Shown here: piece by piece, positions 24,079 to 38,300 of the stretch
How positions within the stretch are numbered: position 1 is the stretch's first letter
How the letters are laid out: each line of letters starts with the position of its first letter
NCBI GenBank assembly: GCA_034008185.1
Contig: CM067081.1
Span: forward strand, 79,938,765-80,002,764
DNA: 64,000 nt
Source: Gorsachius magnificus
Taxonomy: Eukaryota > Chordata > Aves > Pelecaniformes > Ardeidae
Direction of reading: 5' to 3'
The notes under the pieces: model-generated
The model's database searches: none
What the model was told of the DNA's origin: nothing
Seen by the model: the letters and a program-made list of their open reading frames with translations, nothing else
Made by a program: the position numbers and the translations under genes

Positions 24079-27000
24079 AGGAATCTAAACAGGAACTTCT
24101 AGGAGAAGAGTACTATCTAGACAACATCATAACTGTAGTACTTCCACTAGTTTGCATTTCTGAGAAAAAGTTCCACTGACTTAATTGGACCTATGGTAAT
24201 TTTTACCAGTTGAAGAAGGTTTCAATTCTGAGTTTACTGCTGAGTGAATCCGTTTGTCCTCCTTTTGCCTCAGTTGCCCATCTATTAAAATAGATTGATA
24301 TTTCACATTCTCACAATGATAAACTTATTTTCAGATGTTCTGATAATGAAGTCTCTATCAGACACTTACAAAAGTAGAGGGAAAGATAGTATCAAATACC
24401 ATAAAAACCAAACCAAAATAAATTACTGAAATGCAATTCCTACTGGACTGTTGATTTTATTGATATACAGAGTAATACATACCAAGACATTCATGTTCCT
24501 ACATTACAAATCTTGTTTCACAAAGTATTCTAGAACTTTCTAATTAAAAACTCCTTAAAACTTTAATGAAGTATTCATATACTTTTAAACTTACCAAATG
24601 CCACTTAAATTTTCATTTTATTTTTCTTCCTTGTACTTTTTAGTAATATTTAAGAAGATATTTTGGCTATACAAAAATGAATGATAATTAAAAAACTAAT
24701 ATTGCAGAAGCACATCATGATGTTAAGCACACCAAGGAAACTCCTTTTACAATGACTTATTTATAAAAGTTTTATATATGTTTTCACAGATTTTTTTGTA
24801 AATTTACACCATTTTTTTTCACCCTGGATTGTTTCTCAACTCAAACTGAAGCCACTGAAGTGATGCACAAAGTAAAGCTATTACTTTTGCCTAAGTTAGT
24901 TGTAGAAAGATTTACGATAATCTTGCACACATCTGAGGTTTGTGAATACATTTCTTAACACTATAGCATTACTACAGTAGAAAATAATGAGATTGCCTTC
25001 TGCACAGAGTCCACTTAATCACTGACTAGTTTCCACTAAAAACTTAGCTAGAAAAAAGCAAGGCCTATATACAGCAAGAGGTACCTTTCTTTTCATCTTA
25101 ACGTTGTTAGAATTCAAGAATCAGCTACTGCCACATCCTTTGTTTAAGAACTCAGGTCCATGATTTAGTTAACTCCAAGTATTTCTCATAAAACCAGCAT
25201 TTTTTTTTCTAATTAATAATATATAGTCAAAAAGCTGTGAAAAAAATCCTTCCTGGCCCAATTTGCAAGTTCTGAAAATATTCATATCTCAAGGAAGTTG
25301 CATTACCTTGATCTATCTGCAGCTTCTGAGAAAGATCTACTTCCCAGATGATTGCATTTTGCTCTACAGTATTTCTTCATTTAGATGGCAGTTTCATCTG
25401 CAAAATGCTATATACTTCTTTTTTTTTTTTAAGCTAGAAGAAATCAGTTTAGAGAGAGGAAAAAAAAATCCAAGGCCAATGGACATCTTTGCTGGAAAAA
25501 GGCACTTCAGCATTTAAGAGAGAGTTTCACAAGTGGGATGGGTCACTTAGGGGTACATTCCAGCTTGCCCTTATCTATCACACTGGCTTTCTCAGTAGTA
25601 AAAAAATCAATCTTAAATCATGCCTACCCAGTAGAGATTGCAGATTTCAAGGGCATAAAACAAGCAGACAAATATCATTCAGCAAATAGCTCCACTGGAG
25701 GTCAATAGAAAAGCCATTGCATTAGGTATTAGGGCCAGATGGATCCACAGGCATTAACTGCAGCATCATCAAATAGAATTCTAGAACTCATTTATATCAG
25801 GTCATTATGATTTGATTTCATGTCAATTCAGCTGTACTAGAATCCCGTGTTTTGGAAAAACAAGCTATTTCTTCTTTCTCCAGCAATTTACAGTAAATTG
25901 TTCTTAAATACACACCACTGAGTACTCTTTCCATCTTCTCCATTTACTAACTAGATTTTGATCCTGCACATTTGGAACAACTAATATCTTGCGACTAAAT
26001 TTGTTTCATACTTTTAAATTCACTGCAGTGGAAAAATATTGTAGGTATATTTGTAATAATTTCACAGACATTACAACCATTTCATCTCTTTCATGGTTTT
26101 CTGCTGTATCTGCCAGTAAAGCTGATACTGCAGTTTAACCTCCTGAGGTATACATTTCTAATGCTCAGTGATCCATAGCAGTGAAACTATTAGACCAGAA
26201 GGAATACGACAACCTGTCTCATGCAGCTCACCAATGTGTGCAACTGCTAACAATATTCCTATCCTAACAATCTTCTAAGAAGATGGTGAAAATACTAGGT
26301 GGTTCTTACTGCATTCATAATCACTCCCTGGGGTTAGCAAGAAACATTAACAATAGTCTCACTATTAACAAGCTGAACTCAACCTTTGAATTTCAGAAGT
26401 TTCAGGCCTTCATGGGGAAAAAGTTAGTAAACAAAATTCAGCAGCTGATATTGTGAGTGCTATTACACTTATCAATAAACAAAAGCTTTGGGAAAAGTCC
26501 ATTTGGACAAACAGAAATATGTATCAAAAAAGGAGATGATGTTCCACAAGCTTTGATCAAGGCCATAGAATGAACTTTTACCAAGCTATTTTAGAATTAA
26601 TAGACATAATAATGTCTTGTGTATGGCAATCTATCAAGGGATTATTAAAATTAGGGGTTTGAAACATATTCTGTGATAGTTTGGTCCATTTCTTTTATGG
26701 TTCTTTGTCATGTTCTTTATAAATTTTCCTTTCTCTCTTTCTGTATAGGCCATCTCTAATAATTCCTTATAGCCTTTTCAAAGTAAGTTTCTAAGGAACC
26801 ATATTTAACATGAAGCCAAGCAACTTCTTACACTCCCCTTTCTTGATTAGAGTATATTTTCTCTTTGTGAAGGCTACAATGAATTTTTACACCAGGAAGA
26901 ATGTCCATGTAAGCTGCTTGTGCTGAACCAAAAGAAAATTCCTTGTTACATTTGAAGGTCACAGTATAATTGAAATGGAACAGAAGAATTTAAAGAAATA

Positions 27001-30000
27001 AATCATTAGCTCATATGGTTCACCCTGGGTAGTTGTGTCCCCTGATCTCTAGAATACTCTAAAGCTTTAGGAAATTTTGCATAAGTCACTACTACTTCCT
27101 TTCCCAGAGTGCACGTAATTTTTTGTTAATATTTTGTGGAGATTTATCCTTGTTTTAAGTTTTCAACATTAAATTTCCTAAATTCCAGGTTTGTAAATAG
27201 TACTTGTTTACCTTATGGTGTTAGACATTGCACTTTGCCACAGAGGGAAACATGAAATGAAATAAAATTTTGCAACTTGTCCTCATTTTTTATACTTACC
27301 TGGTTTATACCAGTTAATGGGGGTACATCTGGGTGTTGGAACGCTTTGAACTCAGGTATGACTGGATTCAAAATCTTCAAAGGCCATCAGAACTTCTGAG
27401 TTTGCAGTTTTGCATTTGGCAAAACTTTGGTGGAAATGTGGAGAATATAGAATTAATTATGTGTCTAGATACAGCATTATGTGTTTTTAACTGAGTGCAG
27501 AATTTGGCAATGATTAAGTTCCCCAGGCTTGAATCAAGTTCTTTATTTTTCCTATACAATTAACATATTAATATAGAATAGTTAAACCCATGAGGGCATT
27601 TAAGTAATCTGTAAAGGGAAATAATACAGGGATTTTGTAGCTATCTCAAAATTAGCATTAATCAATTCTGGACATAAGTATTTAAGACTGAAGTGAAAAC
27701 ATTCTATAATATGGAAAGGCATCCACACATCCCTAACTCTGACCTGAAAAAAACATTTTAAAAGAATCTGTCTATCATTATTCATGACAATGTTATTAAT
27801 AAAAATGTTACCAGAGCATGTGATTAAAGAATTAATAACTATTTTCTAAATATACCGAAGGCTGTTGGTTTTTTTCTCTTTTTCATCCCCTGTCCATTAC
27901 TTAGGAAAAAAAAAAGTTATATGCATTTTCCTTTTGTTTTTTAATAAATAGATGTTCCTGTTAAAAGAGAAATTGAACAATTATTGGGTTTAATACTTAA
28001 CTGTATACAAGTGCATTTCCAAAACAATTAAAATATTTTCAGTGTGATTCAGTAAGCAACTGCTTCTCTGACATTTAAGCATTCATCTATCACAACAACT
28101 ATATCTATGTGATTAGTTTGTTACAGAAGATGTTATTAATATAGACTATTATAAGACCATTTAAGTTTCCTGCTTTTCTAAGCTGTTTGCCGAGCAATGG
28201 AGTATCTTGAGGCTCTCTCCACCTTCTTCTCAGCCAGAAGTCTGGGCCTCATCTGAGCACTCCCTGCACCCCCCACTGTGCCTGGGCTTCGTGGCCATAG
28301 AAGGAAAGGTGTCCTGTGTTAGAAAAAAAAATGCACAAGGGTAACAAGCCTACAAAACAACATGGGGAAAAAAGTACCAAAGAAAAATTGTGTTAGTGAT
28401 TACAAAAATTAGCAAAGTATCGTAAACCTTTCAGGGATATGTACATTTTTATAGGGATTTTGGAATAAAAAAAGCTGTTCAGATAAAGATAGAAGAAGGA
28501 AAGATTGAATATGTAGTTTCGATGGCCTTGTAATGACCTATACTTTACCCTAAAAATGGTTACTAAGAGCATTAAATAGTACATTCATTTTAAGCGTCAC
28601 ATGATTTTAGAAATCATTTGACATTCTCAGGTGGGGAATATTGTTAAATACTACACTATGCCAGCAGAATAATCATTAATATGAGGAAGGTTTCATCTGA
28701 AGATACAGGTTGTACAGTCAAAGTAAGTTTACACTTAATGGCACTATGTTTTTAGGTGGGGTTCAAGAAAAGGAGTTTGGTACACAGGTTTTGGTGATAA
28801 TGGAAATATTTCACCATTAAAAAGCTCTACTGTAAATATCTTTTTTATAATAAAAATCATAATCTAAAGTTTGTTATTTGTACATCTCTAAACTTACATA
28901 TTCCTGTATATCTCCCTTACTTGAAATTAATGAAATGTAGATACTTCAATATCCAAAACTTTTCACGTAACCAGGATGGGGAACTAAAATTGGTGAATAT
29001 ATGAGTTAATACAGAGCTAAAGTTGTCATCTTAGTAGTGATTAATTTTTAGATTTTTCAAGTGTAAAAAGTTTTTTTAACAGTAAGCTTGTAAATCTAAA
29101 AATTACCTTTAAACAGCAAGTAATGCTCCCAGTTTGAGTAACATCTTTATTCCATTGATTTCAATGACAAAAAGCAATCACCTTTAAATTCTAAAATTAA
29201 GCAGTCCAATTCTATTCCATATAGTTGTCTTTTGTTAGATTTATATGGGACAGCAGTGGTTAAGAAACTTTGCTTCACCTATGGTGTCTTTCACTTTTCT
29301 TTTTTTTTTTTCCCAGTTTAAAGGTAGCTTTATTTGCTTATAAAGCAAATATTCACTACATAGTAGGTAGGTAAATGGAGCATTGAACATGTTGTAGTCT
29401 GGTATTACCCAAAAAAAAAATAAAAATGGTAATTGATAGCTACGTACTTCTTTCTGTACAAAAAAATGCATTAACAGGTGCAGTTATTATGTCTCGTGTT
29501 TTGGGCATCTTCATGGTATCTATTTGTGAAATTAAACACAGAGTTTAAGAAGACACAATATCTTTGCAGCTGTGGCATGCTGAGAGAAGAAACAAAAAAC
29601 TGAATATAGGACAAACAAGGGCTAAGAAAGACTTGGGAAAAAATACAGCACTGATTGTTTATATTTATACTATGAAAAAGTGGTTACTAAGTTCCAGTTT
29701 CCTGCCAAATTCTAATCTCCTCAATAAAATGTGCAATTTCACTCTCTTAAAGCTGAGACATAGGCAAAAAGGCTATTTAAAGACCACAAGTGAGGTAAGA
29801 GCTAAAGTGAATCAAACTGAAATCAAGGTTGTTTTTCCCAACTTCTAACAGGCAACTTTTCCAATCAGAAAGTCTAAAAAGCCAATTAATTAATGCGCTG
29901 TTGCAAACTCTCCTTTGCTTTGAAATGGCATGCCAATGTTTCAATTTTGACTAGAATACTCTTCCAGCTGTAAAATGACTCAAATTTTTCCCCCCAGTCA

Positions 30001-33000
30001 GAATGCCACTGGCATTAACCAGGGAGGGAACAGAAAATCAAATTTTTTGTTTAAGATCATTCAGTTTGACTGTTTAAATGGAGACCAGTGACCTTGAGAT
30101 ACAAACTTGTGTGCAAGAACCTCAAATCTTTCAGAGCTCAGAAGTGAACTCGTCTCCCCACAGTAATTTTTAAACAAATGTTCTTAAGCTTAAATGCTTA
30201 TGCCCTCCAGCCAGCCTTGGTCAGAAACCTACCGTGAAGGTTTTACAAGAAGCAAAACAAAGAAACCTGAATGCTAGAGTACATAAATGTGTTTATTATC
30301 ATTTTTCTTTGTCTATTTTGTAAGAACTCCACCGGGATGGCAACATTTTCATTTTGTCTGTGATAGAGAAACAAAGAAAAGAGTAAAATATTGGTCTGAT
30401 CACTTTCTCTGTACAACCTATGACAAACCTTGGACAGTTTATATATGTGGCTCCTTTCAGAAATACTGAATTATTTTGGACAAAGATGAATCTACTTCAG
30501 AAGTGGATTTTTTTGTTATTGTTCATGCATACAGAGGCTTATTCCTGGTACCACCTAAGTCAACAAGAATAATTAATTTCTGCCCCATGAGGGGGGAGTC
30601 CTGCAGGGACTGTTCTGGGGCAGAAGAAAGCTGAGGAAGTGGGACTACACATCACATCAGGGAGTACAGCTCTGAAAGGATTCATTTATAGCTGTATAAA
30701 TCCAAGGATATAAGTGAAAAGGGAATTGAAACCTTATATGGCATCTTTCTACAATTACTATAAGCATCACTCAAAACCATATGTGGAAGTCCTCATTCTG
30801 AACACATTCAATTAAAACAAGTTCTGAGATTTGAACAATTTTATCATTGTAACAAAAGTAAAGAAAAATAACAACTTCAGTAGAAGCTAAATAAAGCCCC
30901 TTTTCTTTTCCACCTCAGTGAGGTTTTAATTTTAAATCTTAGCCAAGGGCTTACAGGAAAAAGTCCATACATTAAAGGCTAACTATTAGTGATATCTGAA
31001 GAATAATTATTCATCTTGGAGCTGAATTTTTTTTAAAGGAGCTGATCACCAAAGCAAACATTAAGGTAATTAAGATATACAAGATTCTACATTCATGATA
31101 TTTCATTTGAATATTGATGTCTTAGTAGCAATGCTTATTCTAGGCTGCAGCGAGTCCCTGGTTTTAATCCCAAATGCTGCAGATGACTTATATGCAATAC
31201 ATGACATTTTGCACTTAATTTTCTTCCACTGACTTTAATTTGAAGTCTGAAGTTTGTTCTCTTATTTGGATTGCTGTGAAGAAGTTATAACTTTACCGAA
31301 GACCAAAGTCACACTTCAGAAAGAAAAGAAAATTAGACTTGCCCTTTGTTACAGCTGCAAAGCAGTAACCCAAGAAAAGAAACTAATAGAAGGTTTTGTT
31401 TTGCTCTTCCCTGTAGTAACCTATAGTTATCTTTTTTTCAAAGCGATTTCTTTAATGGAGTTCAGCCCTAAGTTCAGCTTCAAGCTGTGTATTCTAGTGC
31501 AATTCCAATACTGCTGGCACTTCTGGAAGGCAGCCCAGGTGGGTTTAACCATAGTATACTGTAAAAAAGTAATTTGCCTTGCACACTGTATGAGATCAGA
31601 TATTGCTGGCCTCCACAAAAAAAGAAAATTAATATTTATACAATAGAGTTTATTTGTCTTTCCGATTTTTATTATACAGAGATACAGAAGTACAAATTCT
31701 TCAGTAAGACAAAGCTAACCTTCTGATACACAGGCAGAATATTGTATTTGTAGGCATGTAAATTGCTCCCTTTCCACTGAAAGATTTGAAGTTCCTCTAC
31801 ATTTGAATGCAAATGTTCTGTTACCTAGTGTATCACTTTGAAACACGTGTTTCCTTCACAAGCACACTCTCTTGTGCCCACTCGTTCAGGGAGTCATGCT
31901 ATTCCCTGATTTCTATTAGAAATAATGCTTTCCAATACAACAGCTATAAAACCCAGACAAGATATTATTGTCTGTCTGTATTAGCTTGTCTTTTTTGCTT
32001 TGAGGATTCTTTCACTATAAAACTGTATAACATAGACTTTAAAAAGAGAAAATGCTCTAGTCTAACACTTCAGATCCTGTAGCTTAATGAGGTAGTCAGA
32101 TTATCAACTGATGATGATATAGCATCCTTAAATTTCATTAGTAATCTGTGTGCGTTTTGCAATGACAACATTTAAACATATATCGAATTGTATTTCAAAC
32201 CCAAATCCTTTATGCATGTCAAGAAAATATGAAGACTTTAAATAAATGCTCTCAAGAGAAGGAGAAGGGATAAATTTACCAGATTTTCTTTGGTTGTTGG
32301 TGCATCTCAGTAAATAATACATATCTTTCAGAATCAGAGCAATGCTCTGCAAACCAAAGTGTGTGAACTGTGAAGATTTTCCACTCTTTTTCCACTTCTG
32401 AGAGTCAGAAGCAATCTCACAGCTGGTTTTGTTTATGAGAGTTGATAATGGCTGCTTAGGAAGAGGAATTCTGAGTAGGCTGCAGACTGCAGGAAAGAAG
32501 CCAATGCAGTGAAAGGATTTGGGGTCTTTTAACGCCAGGTTATGAAACTGATCTATTTACTGTTCCTAGTACTCATAATCAATGCACTAAGAAAAAAAAT
32601 AAAACAAACAAAATTTAAGGTGGAGGCAGGAAACTGGAAGGAGGGATTGTGCAGATTGGTGAATGTAGGTTTGAATTAACTGTCGGCATACCTATGAACG
32701 GATGAGTGTTAGTAGAAGAAGGCATTCTGGAGAAATAAGAATAGGACTGCAATTCATTTTTTAAGAGGGAATAATGCAAAGCTATGGCTGACAGGTAAAT
32801 AGGAGACAGAGGCCAGGGTTCAGTTCCCTAGGTATAGATAACTAGCGCTAACTAGATTCCCCCAGATGTTTAAAAGTCCACTGTATGAGCCTAGCAGATA
32901 CGATGTGCGGTTGATGGCAACTTCCTGAAATGTTTTAAGAGGCCAAGACAGGAAACCCTATATAAAAGTGACATAAAGTGACATTAAATGTATATGTTTA

Positions 33001-33690
33001 GACAAATGAATCTCACCCAGAAAGTAAAATGCTATTTCTTTTCCATGTCCTACTTCAACATTTCCAAGCCTGGCATAAAAAGCCAAAAAAAAAAAAAAAT
33101 AGATCTAGTTTTTCCTGCCAGTCTCCTTATTAGCCTTTGACACACTTCCTTTACCAGAAGCATGGAAAGATAGCCAACTTGTATGAAGCTGTAAAATAAT
33201 TACAGTAAAATTTTCTCTCTATTTATTTTATTTTCCAGCAGCCTTCCCCGGCCCTAAAACTTTTGCTTACCTTTATCCCTTACCAAGGCAAAGATCCTGC
33301 CACTTCTAGGGAAGTTTGTATGATCTTATGACAAAAATAACAGTTGTGCATAACTGAAAATACTGAAAATACTGTAAACTGTCTGTAGCTGAAAAACTGA
33401 AAAGTGATTCAGAAGGGATTGTTTGTCATTTTTGCATTTGTTATTGTAGCAGTACAAAACATGTAGGAAAACTTACAATGTGATTAAAACTGATAAATCT
33501 GTTACAGATATGGACATATGAGATGACTGGTAAGAATACACACAATGAAACAGAAGCATGTGGTCATTTTTCTCTGACAGAAAGTAGGCTAAAATTTAAG
33601 AACATACTGGGGAATGCAAGCAGAAAGACAGTAAGTCAATATAACATACTTAAAAAGGAGTTTGTGGGTAATCCAATATCACTACCTCTT
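24079..33690. other. Non-coding stretch of 9.6 kb, unassigned
   Basis: This is the longest part of the window in which I recognise no element. It is uniformly AT-rich. A short GC-richer insert stands out at about 28190-28320. The frame at 31254-31646 (130 codons) shows no domain and is judged to be chance. Short direct repeats occur (ACTGAAAAT twice near 33354-33372; AGTGACATAA twice near 32965-32983). Long A-runs lie near 27905, 29409 and 33086. Confidence 0.45.
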
Positions 33691-34006
33691 AGAATCGTAG
33701 AATCGTTTAGGTTGGAAAAGACCTTTAAGATCATCAAGTCCAACCGTTAACCTAACCCTGCCATCCCACCACTAAACCATATCCCTAAGCACCATGTCTA
33801 CCCGTCTTTTAAATATCTCCAGGAATGGGGACTCAACCACTTCCCAGGGCAGCCCGTTCCAATGCTTGACAACCTTTCTGGTGAAGCCATTTTGCCTAAT
33901 GTCCAATCTAAGCCTCCCCTGGCGCAACTTAAGGCCACTTCCTCTTGTCCTATTGCTCATAACCTGGGAGGAGAGACTGACACCCACCTCGCTGCAACCT
34001 CCTTTC
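33691..34006 (-). mobile_element. CR1 LINE, 5'-truncated 3' end
   Basis: On the minus strand the element runs from the coding stretch GGTTGCAGCGAGGTGGGTGT, through a lysine-, arginine- and leucine-rich ORF2 C-terminus, to a short 3' untranslated region and the tail AACGATTCTACGATTC at 33691. The end at 34006 is a 5' truncation, the usual outcome of LINE target-primed reverse transcription. Its 3' untranslated part (GTTGGACTTGATGATCTTAAAGG on the minus strand, near 33710-33745) differs from the copies at 49.9 and 53.3 kb, so it belongs to a different CR1 subfamily. No target duplication is evident. Confidence 0.93.
33772..34006 (-). pseudogene. C-terminal fragment of CR1 ORF2
   Basis: About 77 codons on the minus strand remain open from the truncation point to a stop at 33772-33774. 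The segment has the features of the extreme C-terminus of CR1 ORF2: the '[10 protein letters not shown]' region, an 'LDIR' segment and '[16 protein letters not shown]'. The catalytic domains are missing, so this cannot encode a working enzyme. The upstream continuation of the frame (to 34086) is unrelated flanking sequence. Confidence 0.88.
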
Positions 34007-34794
34007 TTGATTAGCACAAACCTTTTTATACTTAAAAAAGAGAAAAGACTTTTCATCTGAAACAAAAGGTATTTATAAATATTCACATTATGAATAGGCA
34101 GACCTCATCCTGAGACATTTTCTTACTCTACATTCATGTCCTGTAGCTTTTTCAGTGTACTCTGAAATAAATTTTAACAGACATAGTGTTAAAATGTGCA
34201 TATAAGAGTCTTGTTGACAAAATAAAAGATAATTCTTATGAATAAATTATATTTCTTATGAACTGAAAATACATCCTCTATTTCCTGTGCAACTAGAGTT
34301 TGCTCTTTCATACAACTTTTTTCTAAATGATACATTTTAAAAAATACATTACAAATCACTTTATGTACTTGATTCTTTTAATTGTCATAGACTTTAGACG
34401 ATATATTTGCTTAGCTCTCTGCTGTGCTCAGTGGGTTTAGGATTGAAAGTGTACATTAGTGACAACCAAAAATAAAAGGTGAATTCAGCTGTGATTGCCA
34501 TACATGTATCAGTCAGTATTTTATCAGACAATTCAGTCTCAGCAAATGAGCCGTTCTGCTGTGATTGCTCACACTTCCTGTATTCTTTCTGTTCCTTTTG
34601 CTTAAAGAATGTAATGTGGAAAATGCTGTTGCTATTTAGAGGCAGCCCAGGGTTTTTCATTACTATGGAGAAGGAAGCATATGTGTATGAAAAGTGGATT
34701 GCAGTTACAATAATTTTTGCACCCTTCAGTTGGTCTTGTAATCTGTTACAGTGCTTCTACTTGTCAGTTTACTTTTACTAACTTCACCTCTGAG
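34007..34794. other. Non-coding stretch between CR1 and LTR
   Basis: Nothing is recognised. The overlapping frames on both strands at 34394-34781 are short and have no domain. The last five bases before the LTR (TATGG, 34795-34799) are its left target duplication. Confidence 0.5.
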
Positions 34795-34799
34795 TATGG
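34795..34799. repeat. Left target-site duplication of second family A LTR (TATGG)
   Basis: These five bases before the LTR match TACGG at 35383-35387 after it at four of five positions. A single transition since insertion would account for the difference. Confidence 0.65.
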
Positions 34800-35382
34800 T
34801 GTCCTGGTTCTGGCTGGGATACAGTTAATTTTCTTCCTAGTAGCTGGTATAGTGCTGTGTTTTGGATTCAGCATGAGAATAATGTTGATAACACACTGAT
34901 GGGTTAGTTAGTGTTAAGCAGCGCTTATACTAAGTCAAGCACTTTCCGTCTTCCCCTGCTCTGCACAAGGTGCACAAGAAGCTGGGAGGGGGAACAGCCA
35001 GGACAGCTGACCCAAACTGACAAAAGGGATATTCCAGACCATATGACACCATGCTCAGTATACTAAACCGGAGGACATTGACCGAGGAACTGTAATCGCT
35101 GCTTGGGGACTGGTGGGGCATCGGTCAGTGGGTAGCGAACAGTTGCATCACTTGGTTTTCCTGGGTTTTGTTCCTCTCTCTCTTATTTTGTTGTTTTCCT
35201 TTTCATTACTTATTATTATTATTGTTGTTGTTGTTGTTATTTCAGTTATTAAACTGTTCTTATCTCAACCTATAAGTTTTCTTATTTTTGCCCTTCCAGT
35301 TCCCTCCCCATTGCACCGGGATGGGGAGGGTGAGCAAGTGGCTCTGTGGCGCTTGGTTGCTGACTGGGGTTAAACCACGACA
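34800..35382 (+). mobile_element. Solo LTR, family A, ERVL-type
   Basis: This 583-bp element begins TGTCCTGGTTCTGGCTGGG and ends GGTTAAACCACGACA. It resembles the LTR at 9605-10202 through most of its length and has the conserved 3' block with ATTAAA (35248-35253) and CTTATCTCAACC. A local ATT/GTT trinucleotide run lies just before the poly(A) signal (about 35208-35240), a private expansion absent from the 9.6-kb copy. The 5-bp flanks match at four of five positions. No internal viral sequence adjoins it. Its start (CTGGTTCTGGCTGGGATACAGTTAA) and overall plan are typical of avian ERVL LTRs; the subfamily is not assigned. Confidence 0.93.
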
Positions 35383-35387
35383 TACGG
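35383..35387. repeat. Right target-site duplication (TACGG)
   Basis: It matches 34795-34799 except for one T/C transition. Confidence 0.65.
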
Positions 35388-38300
35388 TCACAACAATTTA
35401 GGCAGTTTTGACCGAGTAACTAAAAAAGAATACATGCTGCATGTGGCTTCAACGGTAGTTTTGACTTTAGCATGTGAGTTGTTGGTAATGAAACTAGACA
35501 AAGGACCTGTAGGAGATCAACAATAGCCAAGCCTAGCAGAGTAACAACTCTTGCAAGCGTGGCACCAGAGAGGTTTTATTGCGAAACCGGTCAAGCTGCA
35601 TATGTTTGTCAGAAATGAGCATATTACAGTTTTCAGAATTATACTTCTGATTGCCTTTAACAGTAAGAATGTCAACAGCAAGAATATTGCAACCTGGAAC
35701 AATATTGACATAAGCAGTCATAAATTGGCCCATAAAACATGACTCCCATCAACACAGACCACAAAGTAGCCGAGAGTTGTTTCACCTCTGCAACCTACCA
35801 GGCTGATGAGACAAATGGAAGAAATGTGTCACAAATGCTAGGCATCATTATTATCTTTTTATATTCAATGAACACAGCAATCATTGGCTGTATTGACAGG
35901 TATAATCAAAACACAGTGCAGTGAAGAAGGAAATCCCTTTATCAAAAACAGGGTGGATAGTAGCAAATGCCAGTAAGAGAATGCAACTGGTCACTTATGA
36001 ATTCATCTAGCTTTCTATTCCCTGAAGACAAAAGTGCTTTACAAGAAGAGAGTCACTGGAGTCTGGTCCAGGAGAGCCTGCCTACCGAGACTCCCAGCTG
36101 TGTTAATAGGTAAGTCAGATTTCAGAGTAATTTAGCCAGAAACCAATCTTTTTCTGTTATAATCAGTGGCAAAACTCTAACAATGGCCAGAACATGTGTG
36201 ACATTTTGGTTTTGTCTTTTTTTTATTTTGAGTCCTTTGTTGCACATTGAAAATCAGCATGAGTCATATAATAAAATAGCACTGTAAATAGCAGATTTGA
36301 TAGAGGATTGTCTGAGGTCTGCAAGAAGGATAAAACCAGAGCACATCCCGAGTAAAACTGGGCTTTCTAATTGCAAAATAGGGACAAAGAGGGGAGGTTC
36401 TGCTTGTAGTGAGAAACTTGATGATACAAGGAACATAACAACCAATTAATGAGGGTGTTTAGAGCATGTTAATAGCCAGTTCCAGAGAATGAGTTCTGGG
36501 ACCAATACATGTAGGCACGCTTAGCATACCTCCTGATAACCCACTGTGCCTAAAGACCTTTCTAGCATACATCATGCTTACAATTCATCTGCTTCTCACA
36601 AAATCAGTGTTTCTAAGTAAGGTGGCAATGTATCAAATGGTAATAAAAGCTAATGTCCTCCTTGAGATGGCTTCTGCAGATTTATAGATGCCATAAACCC
36701 TCACTGCAGATAAGCTTGCAATGACGATGTTTTCCATAGTTCAAGAGTCTTCAAACATGGATAGGCTGGGACCTGCTTTCCACAAAAGACATCATCCTCT
36801 GTGAATCGTGTGAAATATTCAGTGTGGGTAGCGCAGTGTAGCCATCACAACCCTCACAATGCCACAAACACCTGTGACTGGGCCCTGAGCTCCCACAGTA
36901 TCAGAATAAACTGCTCATCTGGTTTGCTGAGTACTGTGAGACTCTGAGGGGTAGTCTAATACTAGCATTTTGCATAATCTGGGTAAAAATGGTAACAATC
37001 CATTCCACCCGGCTTGGACTCAGGACCATGCCTTCCTATGTTGCTTTGGTCTGTTGGGCAATGACAGCAACACAACCTGGTTCAAGCTGCACACAGAACT
37101 CAAGCTTGCAGCCACTCACTCAGCTACAGCTCATCTTCATGAACAAGGCTTATTCCTGCATGGCTAGAAAATTGGTTATTCTAGCCATTAGCTACCCAAG
37201 ACAGATTTCACAGCCAGCAGTACATAGACTTCCTATCCACACAGCAGAAAAAGACATTACTTTCATTTGTTTCAACGTCCTCTACCATCCCCCGTGGAAA
37301 TGTTATTTTCTTATAATTTATACAGGCCAAGAGGCTGGAATTAAGTAATAGAAAATTTTTTTTTATTTTTTCAATCAATCTTTTCCCTAACCCAGAACTG
37401 AAAAAATTATATTTTCCTTTCCTCTAAGCCCCAAAACCATCAAGAAAAAAAGACATTGGTTCTCACATTTTTTTGTCCTCATATGTTCTCTTCCATTTTA
37501 AGTCAGTAAGTTTGCTCATGCTCTGAGAAAGCTACCTGCAGACACCAAGCGATGGAAACACGCCAAAAGAAGCCCTAATTAAACCCAACAGATAAACTTC
37601 TATAAAAGGTAGCCAGTGGTTTTCTTCATACCTTCTGCATGCCAATTTTCTCCTTCAGACCTTGGCCCTCAATAATTCTTATGCTTCTGTGCCCCTTTTC
37701 TTCCCAGGGGCAGCCCACCTGCCCCACAACCATAGCATGTGTGGGACAAAATACTGAATACGTCCTTTTGTTCCCACCAAGGAAAAAAACCACAGAATAG
37801 CTGATCATTAGAGCATAGCAAAGCAAGAGATACAGACCAAGAAATAAAAACCACACAGGAAAAAAAACCTGAACAAACCAACCATGTAACTGCAAATGAG
37901 CTAACATGGGTATTAAAAACCAAACAGGAAAAAACATGTGGCTATACTGGATTTCCCACCACCCCCTAAAAAGTGAGTTAATACTCAGTTAAAAATACAC
38001 AAAACCAAGAACAACACATGGCAAATCAGTTCAGAAACAAAGTGATGGGTGGGGCAAAATAAAACCAAGAAAAATACTGGAGGCGTCTACATGAGGAATC
38101 ATGTGGCCATGGATATGTTGCTACCTGTAGAGTCTGTTCTTCCTCTTTCCCTTCCTGCATTGTCATACCATCTGTTCTTATTTACATCCTCTCTGGTATG
38201 CTGAAATAAATTCTCCAGGAAGCAAGGGTGCGTACTTTACTTTTGTGTTATGAAAGAGGCTGGGAATCTCTCACCTCAAACACGCAGTCATCCAGAAGTG

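Noticed and set aside
31254..31646. 130-codon plus-strand frame
   Set aside because: No recognisable domain; overlapped by an antisense frame; length compatible with chance.
36110..36117. Splice-donor consensus AGGTAAGT
   Set aside because: No good acceptor at exon-like distance upstream, so not listed as an exon.
36820..36960. LTR-like patch with AATAAA
   Set aside because: No TG/CA ends, no target duplication and no similarity to the other LTRs here could be set by eye.
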